In this document: piece by piece, positions 54,950 to 64,000 of the stretch
Layout: the number at the start of each line of letters is the position of its first letter
Numbering within the stretch: the stretch's first letter is position 1
From: Franconibacter helveticus LMG 23732
GTDB lineage: Bacteria; Pseudomonadota; Gammaproteobacteria; Enterobacterales; Enterobacteriaceae
NCBI RefSeq assembly: GCF_000463115.2
Contig: NZ_AWFX01000049.1
Location: 1 to 64,000, forward strand
Direction of reading: 5' to 3'
DNA: 64,000 nucleotides
The notes under the pieces: model-generated
Databases searched by the model: none
What the model was told of the DNA's origin: nothing
The model's input: the letters and a program-made list of their open reading frames with translations, nothing else
Made by a program: the position numbers and the translations under genes

Positions 54950-56767
54950 ATGTTGAAAGCCTGGCATTTGCCGGTCGCGCCATTCCTTCAGGAGCGTAAA
55001 GAACGGTTGTATATCACCCTTTGGCTGGCGGGCGACGACCTGCCGGAAAAGGTGATCATGCGTCATGAGCTGGACAACGAAGAGATGCAGCTTGAGATGA
55101 AGCGGCAAAGCGCTTCTGTGGCGAAAGGCGTTATCGCCTTTCGTGCGGCTATCGGCCTCAACGAAGGGCAGCCGCGGCGCCGTTACGCCTTCAAGCTGCT
55201 GTGGAAAGACCGCCAGCGCTGGTTCTCGCCGCAAGGCTTTAGCGCTTATCCGCCCGCAAGGCTTGAAATGTTCGCCGTTGATCTGCCCGACGAAGGGCCG
55301 CAATGGGTGCAGGATCAGATCTTCTATCAAATCTTCCCCGACCGTTTCGCCCGCAGCGAACCTCGCAAACCGGGGCAGGATAACGTTTATTACTACCATG
55401 CCGCCCAGCGCGATATAGAACTGCGCGACTGGGATGCGCCGGTCACGGCGGAGGGCGGCGGCTCTACTTTCTACGGCGGCGATCTCGACGGTATCTGCGA
55501 AAAGCTGCCCTACCTGAAAAAGCTCGGCGTTACCGCGCTCTACCTGAACCCGGTGTTCAGCGCGCCCAGCGTGCATAAATACGATACCCAGGACTATCGT
55601 CACGTTGACCCGCAGTTCGGCGGCGACGAAGCGCTGCTGCGCCTGCGTGAGAAAACGCATAAAGCGCAAATGAAGCTGATCCTTGACGGCGTCTTTAACC
55701 ACAGCGGTGAAACGCATCCGTGGTTTGACCGACACAAAGCGCACGGGAAAGGGGCGAGCCATGATCCTCGCTCTCCCTGGCGCGACTGGTATAACTTTTC
55801 GCCGGACGGTCATGCGCTGGCCTGGCTCGGTTACGACAGCCTGCCCAAACTCGACTTCCGCTCAGCAGGCCTGGTGAATGAGATTTACGAAGGGGAGAAC
55901 AGCATCGTCAAATACTGGCTGAACGAGCCATGGCGCATGGACGGCTGGCGGCTGGACGTGGCGCATATGATTGGCGAAGCGGGCGGGGCGAAAAACAATC
56001 TTGTTCACGTCGCCGCTATTTCTCAGGCTGCTAAAGCGGTGAATCCGCAGGCTTACATTGTGGGCGAGCATTTCGGCGACGCCCGCCAGTGGCTGCAAAA
56101 CGATGCTGAAGACGCAGCGATGAACTATCGCGGATTTTCGATACCGGTATGGAGCTTTCTCGCCTGTGTCGATAACCAGAATGAGCCGCAACAGCTTGAT
56201 GCCGCCGACTGCGCCGCCTGGATGAATCAATACCGCGCCGGGCTTTCGCACCAGCAGCAACTGAGAATGTTTAACCAGCTCGACAGCCATGACACGCCGC
56301 GCTTTAAAACCCGGCTGGGTAAATATGTTTCGCGATTGCCGGCTGGCGTGGTGTGGCTGTTCACCTGGCCGGGCGTGCCCTGTATTTATTATGGCGACGA
56401 AGTGGGGGTAGATGGCGATCACGATCCTTTCTGCCGCAAGCCTTTCCCCTGGGATAAAAAACAGCAGGACGGCGATCTGTTAGCGCTTTACCAGCGCATG
56501 GCGAAACTGCGCCGCCGTAGCCGCGCACTGCGCGCCGGGGGCTGTCAGGTACTGTATGCCGAAGGGGATGTGTTTGTTTTCGTCCGTGTTTACCAGCGCG
56601 AGCGGGTGCTGGTGGCGATAAACCGCGGCGCAGCCTGCGAAGTTGCGCTGGCTGAAGAGCCGCTGCTGGATAAGGCCAACTGGCAACATCAGGAAGGTGA
56701 GGGCGAGCTTGCCGGGCAGACGCTGAAGCTTTCAGCAAACACGGCGGCGGTGTGGCGCTCCGCCTGA
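54950..56767 (+). CDS. malZ: Maltodextrin glucosidase MalZ
   Basis: A 605-residue cytoplasmic GH13 enzyme that removes glucose from the reducing end of maltodextrins. An N-terminal beta domain (1-120) precedes the TIM barrel with [22 protein letters not shown], the nucleophile Asp in GWRLDVAHM, the acid/base Glu in VGEHFGDA, and LDSHDTPR. Length matches E. coli MalZ (604-605), also the start [12 protein letters not shown]. In E. coli it is MalT-activated; no clear pair of MalT boxes could be fixed here. The downstream part of the region differs from E. coli by insertion of the DUF2339/DUF3999 pair. Confidence 0.97.
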   Translation: MLKAWHLPVAPFLQERKERLYITLWLAGDDLPEKVIMRHELDNEEMQLEMKRQSASVAKGVIAFRAAIGLNEGQPRRRYAFKLLWKDRQRWFSPQGFSAYPPARLEMFAVDLPDEGPQWVQDQIFYQIFPDRFARSEPRKPGQDNVYYYHAAQRDIELRDWDAPVTAEGGGSTFYGGDLDGICEKLPYLKKLGVTALYLNPVFSAPSVHKYDTQDYRHVDPQFGGDEALLRLREKTHKAQMKLILDGVFNHSGETHPWFDRHKAHGKGASHDPRSPWRDWYNFSPDGHALAWLGYDSLPKLDFRSAGLVNEIYEGENSIVKYWLNEPWRMDGWRLDVAHMIGEAGGAKNNLVHVAAISQAAKAVNPQAYIVGEHFGDARQWLQNDAEDAAMNYRGFSIPVWSFLACVDNQNEPQQLDAADCAAWMNQYRAGLSHQQQLRMFNQLDSHDTPRFKTRLGKYVSRLPAGVVWLFTWPGVPCIYYGDEVGVDGDHDPFCRKPFPWDKKQQDGDLLALYQRMAKLRRRSRALRAGGCQVLYAEGDVFVFVRVYQRERVLVAINRGAACEVALAEEPLLDKANWQHQEGEGELAGQTLKLSANTAAVWRSA

Positions 56768-56768
56768 C

Positions 56769-56811
56769 GAGCGTAGCGCAAACGCGGTAAAGGAATACCG
56801 CTTTGCGCTCA
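56769..56811. other. Imperfect inverted repeat after malZ
   Basis: GCGCAAA-c-GCGGTA and TACCGC-TTTGCGC pair over 13 bp with one bulged base, and outer GAGCG/CGCTC extends the stem. No T-run follows. Either a weak malZ terminator or a structure in the leader of the next operon. Confidence 0.55.
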
Positions 56812-56855
56812 GATATGGGAAAGTAGCCGCACTTTCGCCGCAGGGTCTGAAATCA

Positions 56856-59591
56856 ATGGATGAGATTTTTGTTTTTGCTGCACTTGTTGGGCTTTTTTGC
56901 GTTGTCGTGGTGCCGGTGCTGGCCATCATGGCGCTCAATAAAAGCGGACGTAACGAATTTGAAATCCGCAGGCTGCGCGAGCGAATAACGGCGCTTGAGG
57001 CGCAGCTTGCTGCCGCGCCCCGTGCCGCCGCAAGCGAAGCGGAAACTCACCCCGCTGTCGCGACGCCGGAAACGACAACCCCCACGCAGGCGTCGCCGCT
57101 GCCTGTCTCAACGCCTGAACCGGTTCCTGACCCCGCGCCAGCCGACGAGGCTGCGCCGTCGGTCTGGTCGAGGGCGGTACGCACTGTGCGGGAAGAGGCG
57201 ACAGAAAGTCTGCGCAAATCCTTGCCGCGCCGGCGCGTTAGCGCGCATAACGACGAGGCCCCGCAGCGTGAGGCGGGCGGTCTGCTCACCAGCCTTTTGC
57301 GCTGGTTTATGCAGGGCAATCCGCTGGCCAAAATCGGCGTTATTCTGCTTTTTCTTGGGCTCTCTTTTCTGCTGCGCTACGGCGTCGAACGGGACATGCT
57401 GCCGCTGGAGCTGCGCGTAGCGGGCGCAGGCGTCGCCGCGCTGGCGCTGCTGGCGTTTGGTTGGGGGCTGCGGCGCAAATCGCCATTGTATGCGCTCATT
57501 CTGCAAGGCGGCGCGTCAGGCGCGCTCTATATCACGATTTTCGGCGCCTTTCGGCTCTGGCAGATGCTGCCGATGCCGCTCGCTTTCGCGCTGATGCTTG
57601 TGGTCTGCGCGGCGAGCGTGGCGCTGGCGGTGCTACAGCGGGCGTTAAGCCTTGCCATGCTGGCAAGCCTTGGCGGTTATCTTGCGCCGCTGCTCCTCTC
57701 AAGCGGCGGCGGCAGCCATATCGCGCTTTTCTCTTTCTATCTTTTGCTGTCGCTCGGCATTGCGGCGATAAGCTGGTGGCAGCACTGGCGTGAACTGAAC
57801 CTGCTGGGGCTGCTGTTTACCTTCGGCGTGGCCGGGCTGTGGGGCATAAACAGCTGGCAGCCTGCGCACTGGCTAAGCTGCCAGCTGTTCCTGATAGCCA
57901 ATATTTTGCTTTTCGGCGTGCTGTGCGTGGCGCTGTCGCTGCGCGCGCAAAAACAGCGAAAAATTATCGACGGCGTGCTGCTGTTCGTGCCGCCGCTGGT
58001 GGGGTTCGGCATGCAATATGCCATTACGCGCCACTGGGCTTACGGCCCCGCCTTTTCAGCGCTCGGCTTCGGGCTGGCTTATTTATTGCTCGCAAAAGTC
58101 GCCCTGCGCCGTTATCCGGAGCAGGGAAAAATGCTGGCGCTCGGCGGGCTGGCGCTTGGCGGATCGTTTGTCACGCTGGCGATTCCGCTGGCGCTTTCGG
58201 CGCGCTGGACGGCCATCGCCTGGGCGCTGGAAGGAACCGGGCTGCTGTGGTTTGGCCTGCTACAGGGGCAGCGGCGCATGAGCTACAGCGGCAGCGCGCT
58301 ACTTGTGCTGGCGGCGGCGAGCGGCGTTTACGCCTGGGCAGACGGGCTGGACTTGCTGAACGCTGCGTTTATCAGCGCTGTGCTGGCGCTTTGCTGGCTG
58401 GCCGGCGGCTGGCTCTGGCGCGAGCAGGAGCGCCTTATCAGCCGCGTGTTGGCTGGCGGCGGGCTATTCTTCTGGCTCACGGCGCTGGTGCAGGCGGCGA
58501 GCTGGCTGTTTGCCGGGGCGGGCGCCAGCGTCGCCGGCATGCTGGGGCTGTTAACGCTGTCTGTCTGGCTATGGCGAATCGGCGCGCTTCGGCTCCGCTG
58601 GCCGGATCTGGCGCTCGCCGTCTGGCTGTTGTGGCCGGGCATGGCGGCGGCGCTTGCCTGTCAACTGGCGCTTGATGGCACGCTGCTGCGGGCGGGGTGG
58701 CCGGGCCTTGTCTGGCTTCTGGCGCTGCCAACGGCTTTGTGGCTGTTGCGACGGGATGCCGGGGCGTGCGACCTCCGGGTTCAGCAAGGGCTTCACCTGG
58801 CGCTTTTCTGGATAGTGCTGCTGGCCCTGGGTGCGGAACTCTGGGTGTTTACGCAACATCTCCCCTGGGGCAGCGAGGAGTGGCAGACCGGTATTGCGCT
58901 GGTCTCAGGCGCGCTTATCGTGCTGCTGGTGGATCAGGCGCTGCGCCGTCGGCTATGGCCTTTTGTCTCGTGGCCTGCGCTTTACTGCGGCCCCGGTTTA
59001 TTGCCGCTGGCGCCCGTTCTGCTGCTGTTGCTGACGACCGCTAACCTGATGGATGGCGTGATGACGACGTGGCGTTATCTGCCGCTTATCAACCCGCTTG
59101 AGCTCAGCGCTGGCTTTGCGCTGCTGGCGCTGGTGGTCTGGTGGCGGCTGTTAAGCCGTTTCTGGCCCGCGCGGCTGCGCCAGTTGCCGTCCTGGTCGCC
59201 GTTGATTTTACCGGCGCTGCTTTTCTGGTGGGGCAACGGCGCGGTGCTAAGAGCGCTCTCCTGGGCTGGCGCTATTCCCTGGCAAATGGAGGCGCTATGG
59301 CATTCGCGGCTGGTGCAGACGACTTTTGCTCTGCTGTGGATGTTGCTTGCGCTACTGGTCATGGTGCGCGCCACCCGGCAACGCGCGCGCCAGCGCTGGT
59401 TTTGCGGCGCGGGCCTGCTGGGCGTGGTGATTGTGAAACTAATGCTGGTGGACAGCGCAGGCGGCGGCGGGCTGGCCCGCGCCGTGGCGTTTATCGGCGT
59501 GGCGGTATTGGTGCTTATCGTCGGCTATTTTTCTCCGCTGCCGCCCAAAGCGGCGCAGCCGGAGTCTGCGGATCAAGGAGAGGCGCAATGA
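56856..59591 (+). CDS. DUF2339 large polytopic membrane protein
   Basis: A 911-residue protein of the DUF2339 family. One N-terminal membrane helix (3-27) is followed by a short coiled coil (NEFEIRRLRERITALEAQLAA) and a long Pro/Ala/Thr-rich linker (about 50-150), then about 20 or more hydrophobic helices to residue 905, very rich in Leu, Ala and Trp. No transport motif is recognised and no function is established. It overlaps the DUF3999 gene in an ATGA junction, and such pairs recur together in other gamma-proteobacteria. No strong ribosome-binding site is seen; CAGGG lies 15 bases upstream. Not present between malZ and acpH in E. coli K-12. Confidence 0.88.
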   Translation: MDEIFVFAALVGLFCVVVVPVLAIMALNKSGRNEFEIRRLRERITALEAQLAAAPRAAASEAETHPAVATPETTTPTQASPLPVSTPEPVPDPAPADEAAPSVWSRAVRTVREEATESLRKSLPRRRVSAHNDEAPQREAGGLLTSLLRWFMQGNPLAKIGVILLFLGLSFLLRYGVERDMLPLELRVAGAGVAALALLAFGWGLRRKSPLYALILQGGASGALYITIFGAFRLWQMLPMPLAFALMLVVCAASVALAVLQRALSLAMLASLGGYLAPLLLSSGGGSHIALFSFYLLLSLGIAAISWWQHWRELNLLGLLFTFGVAGLWGINSWQPAHWLSCQLFLIANILLFGVLCVALSLRAQKQRKIIDGVLLFVPPLVGFGMQYAITRHWAYGPAFSALGFGLAYLLLAKVALRRYPEQGKMLALGGLALGGSFVTLAIPLALSARWTAIAWALEGTGLLWFGLLQGQRRMSYSGSALLVLAAASGVYAWADGLDLLNAAFISAVLALCWLAGGWLWREQERLISRVLAGGGLFFWLTALVQAASWLFAGAGASVAGMLGLLTLSVWLWRIGALRLRWPDLALAVWLLWPGMAAALACQLALDGTLLRAGWPGLVWLLALPTALWLLRRDAGACDLRVQQGLHLALFWIVLLALGAELWVFTQHLPWGSEEWQTGIALVSGALIVLLVDQALRRRLWPFVSWPALYCGPGLLPLAPVLLLLLTTANLMDGVMTTWRYLPLINPLELSAGFALLALVVWWRLLSRFWPARLRQLPSWSPLILPALLFWWGNGAVLRALSWAGAIPWQMEALWHSRLVQTTFALLWMLLALLVMVRATRQRARQRWFCGAGLLGVVIVKLMLVDSAGGGGLARAVAFIGVAVLVLIVGYFSPLPPKAAQPESADQGEAQ

Positions 59592-60970
59592 AAAGGTTAT
59601 ATGCAGGATTTATCGGGGCGACAGCGCTCTTTTCCGCCCTCTGCTACGGGCAAACCGCGCCGGAAACTCCGCAGGATTACGCGCGCGGCATTGAGCTGAA
59701 AACAGAAGGCCGCGCCCCGTGGTATCAATTCCCGCTGCCGGAGGCGGTTTATCAGCAAAGCGCCTGGACGGACCTGCGTGATATCCGCGTTTTTAACCAG
59801 CAGGGCGCGAGCCTGCCTTTCGCGCTGCAAACCACGGTTCCACCCGCGCCAGCACCGCAGACGGTTCCCTTAACGCTTTATAAGCTTGAACCGCAGCCTC
59901 TACAGCAAAAGGATGAAGAAGGGGATCGCGCCGTGCTGCTGAAAACGCCCAGCGGCGTGGAGATCCGCCTCGACAGCCAGCGTGACGAGACGCTAAGCGG
60001 CACATGGCTTATTCCGCTGGGCGAAGGCGAAGCCTACCGTTCGCTCAGTCAACTGCGCTTTAGCTGGCCGCGCCAGAGCCAGGGCTGGCAGGCGCGGGTC
60101 GATATTTTCAGCAGCGAGGGGTTGCGCCACTGGCAGCCGGAGGTTATTGACGCGCCGCTAATGGATCTTGCTTCTGGCGATAACCGTTTACTGCTCGATA
60201 AGCTTGATTTCGACTCGCGGCTCGCTTTTGGCGCTAAATACCTGCTGGTGATAATGAAAAACGCCAGCGCGCCGCTCAGTTTCACTTCAGTCACTGGACA
60301 ATGGCAGGCGGAACACCCTGAGCCGCAGCGCGTCCCTTTACCCGCGCAGGGCGTAAAAGAGGCGGACGATACGGCGGTTTACCGCTGGGCGCGCCCGCAG
60401 GCGCTGGATGCGCTAACGCTGCGCCCGGCGCAGGATAACGCCGTGATGCCTGTGGAAATTGATTACCGCAGCGACGAAAAAGCGGCGTGGCGCCCGCTGG
60501 CCCGCACCGTGATTTATCGACTGGCGGATCGTCCTGCTTTATCGCTGCCGCTTCAGGGCGAGGTTATTGAGGCTATCCGCGTGAAAGCCATAAACCAGCG
60601 CTGGGGCGATAATCTGGCGGAAGTGACCGGCGAGCGCGACCAGCAAACGCTGGTGTTTAACGCGCAGGGCAACGGGCCGTTTCTGCTGGCCTGGGGTAAT
60701 GGCGCGGCGTCATCCCAGACGCTGGCGCTTGAGACGCTGATACCCCAACAAGGGAATAAAGAGACGCGCCTGGATACGCTGCCTTATGCGCAGGCCGGTA
60801 ATCTTGTTGAGCTGGGCGGGGAGGCGCGCCTGACGGCGAAAGACCCGGCCGCGCAGCGCGGCCAGCTGCAAACCTGGCTTATCTGGGGCGTGCTTGTGGC
60901 GGGCGCCGCCGGGCTGCTGCTGCTCGCCTGGCGACTGTGGCGGGAGATTAACGCCGGGAAAGCGGGCTGA
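59588..60970 (+). CDS. DUF3999 exported/membrane-anchored protein
   Basis: A 460-residue protein of the DUF3999 family, predicted mostly periplasmic: an N-terminal signal peptide (1-21, MKRLYAGFIGATALFSALCYG), about 400 residues of beta-rich domains, and one C-terminal membrane helix (about 432-452) followed by the short basic tail RLWREINAGKAG. Function unknown. The start overlaps the DUF2339 stop (ATGA), with AAGGAGAGGCGC as ribosome-binding site. The type I topology (periplasmic body, C-terminal anchor) suggests it works as the external partner of the polytopic DUF2339 protein. It ends 1 bp from convergent acpH. Confidence 0.87.
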   Translation: MKRLYAGFIGATALFSALCYGQTAPETPQDYARGIELKTEGRAPWYQFPLPEAVYQQSAWTDLRDIRVFNQQGASLPFALQTTVPPAPAPQTVPLTLYKLEPQPLQQKDEEGDRAVLLKTPSGVEIRLDSQRDETLSGTWLIPLGEGEAYRSLSQLRFSWPRQSQGWQARVDIFSSEGLRHWQPEVIDAPLMDLASGDNRLLLDKLDFDSRLAFGAKYLLVIMKNASAPLSFTSVTGQWQAEHPEPQRVPLPAQGVKEADDTAVYRWARPQALDALTLRPAQDNAVMPVEIDYRSDEKAAWRPLARTVIYRLADRPALSLPLQGEVIEAIRVKAINQRWGDNLAEVTGERDQQTLVFNAQGNGPFLLAWGNGAASSQTLALETLIPQQGNKETRLDTLPYAQAGNLVELGGEARLTAKDPAAQRGQLQTWLIWGVLVAGAAGLLLLAWRLWREINAGKAG

Positions 60971-60971
60971 T

Positions 60972-61553
60972 TTACAGCGCTTTCTCCTGCGCAAGCGCCA
61001 TCATGCGCGGGTAGAACTGCCAGAATTTTTCCTCAAGCTTTTCATAATGCGCATCCAGGTCGTGCCAGGAGTCGCTTAAGGCGGCCAGGCGCGGCCGGCG
61101 GTTCGCCATGCCCTGCAAAACGTTAGCGATAAAAGCCATCTCGCTGTAACGCTCAAGCCAGCGTTCAGACCAGAGATAATTATTGAGGTTAACAAAGCGC
61201 GGCGGCGTGGCGGGCAACGCCGGCACGATTTCCGCCCGTGAAAGATCAATAAACTCGCTCAGCGTCATGGCCGGGTGGAGTTTTTCCCAGTGGCGGGAGA
61301 CAAAATGGTCCCACATTACGTCAAGCGTGATGGGCGCCACGCGGCGCGTTTCAGGGCGAAACCACTCACGCGCTTCACGCACCTGCGGCAGATTATCGGT
61401 CATTACGTCAATACGCCGGTGCATGTGGATGCCCGCCGCGACGGCTTCAGGCCACGCGTCGTTGGGATTGCCGCGAACGAAATCCGCCAGCAGATTGCCA
61501 AGCAATGAGCTTTCAGCCAGATGGGCGAGATGCAGGTGAGCGAGGAAATTCAT
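60972..61553 (-). CDS. acpH: Acyl carrier protein phosphodiesterase
   Basis: A 193-residue enzyme that removes the 4'-phosphopantetheine arm from acyl carrier protein. It has the HD-like metal-binding pattern of the family: [27 protein letters not shown] and [12 protein letters not shown]. Length equals E. coli AcpH (193). It is divergent from queA with about 100 bp between starts, as in E. coli, and convergent with the DUF3999 gene. Confidence 0.96.
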   Translation of the reverse strand: MNFLAHLHLAHLAESSLLGNLLADFVRGNPNDAWPEAVAAGIHMHRRIDVMTDNLPQVREAREWFRPETRRVAPITLDVMWDHFVSRHWEKLHPAMTLSEFIDLSRAEIVPALPATPPRFVNLNNYLWSERWLERYSEMAFIANVLQGMANRRPRLAALSDSWHDLDAHYEKLEEKFWQFYPRMMALAQEKAL

Positions 61554-61655
61554 AATTCTCTTTTCCGAAAAGGGTGATAAAGCGGTTACTGGTTGCAGGG
61601 AAAGCGCCCCGGCACTAGACTAAGCCGCTTGTTTTTTATGTCTGAGTTTCTTGCC

Positions 61656-63961
<2,306 letters not shown>

Positions 63962-63982
63962 TTTAATAATGAGGGAATTTTA

Positions 63983-64000
63983 ATGAGCTTTTTTATTTCT
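63983..64000 (+). CDS. yajC: YajC, Sec translocase accessory subunit (start only)
   Basis: ATG AGC TTT TTT ATT TCT reads MSFFIS, the amino terminus of E. coli YajC, a small membrane subunit of the SecDF-YajC complex. GAGGGAATTTTA supplies the ribosome-binding site. The gene is cut off by the window edge, 21 bases after the tgt stop, so only six codons are seen. Confidence 0.9.

Overview
The window is chromosomal DNA of a high-GC member of the Enterobacteriaceae. From about 16.5 kb to the right end, gene order follows the E. coli K-12 hemB-to-yajC segment (hemB, autotransporter, iprA, ampH, sbmA, yaiW, yaiY, yaiZ, ddlA, iraP, psiF, dgcC, proC, yaiI, aroL, yaiA, aroM, ppnP, rdgC, mak, sbcCD, phoBR, brnQ, proY, malZ, acpH, queA, tgt, yajC), with several extra genes and some losses. 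GC content, protein divergence and accessory content suggest Cronobacter or a close relative (Franconibacter, Siccibacter). The genus is an inference and was not tested against a database.

Region 1 (1 to 16.2 kb) is accessory. It opens inside one end of an IS1 element, next to a hokB-like type I toxin with a predicted antisense Sok RNA. Then come two short-chain dehydrogenases, an MFS transporter and a GlxA-type regulator, followed on the minus strand by a four-gene operon: a molybdenum formate dehydrogenase, a DUF1641 protein and both subunits of a cyanide-insensitive (CioAB) bd-type quinol oxidase. After this are MetJ-controlled mmuPM (S-methylmethionine use), a GNAT acetyltransferase, the acid-shock gene asr with an RstA box, and a bifunctional ornithine-lipid synthase (olsF).

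Region 2 (16.5 to 44 kb) is the core hemB-to-rdgC segment. Insertions relative to E. coli are an AhpD-like gene and a CinA-like gene, an isochorismatase-family hydrolase before sbmA, an extensin-like protein and an MdtG-like exporter, a Rieske/FAD oxidoreductase, araE (moved here), a membrane protein plus a YetF-like protein joined to yaiI, and a DUF2076 protein. phoA is a decayed relic between iraP and psiF.

Region 3 (44 to 64 kb) holds mak, sbcC-sbcD, phoB-phoR, brnQ, proY, malZ, a DUF2339/DUF3999 membrane pair, acpH and the start of the queA-tgt-yajC operon. araJ, present between mak and sbcC in E. coli, is missing.

A shared theme is phosphate limitation. phoB has its autoregulatory Pho box, psiF still lies behind a recognisable Pho promoter although phoA has decayed, and olsF carries four PhoB half-sites at 11-bp pitch ending 10 nt before a -10 element. 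The strain seems to have dropped alkaline phosphatase while placing synthesis of a phosphorus-free membrane lipid under PhoBR.
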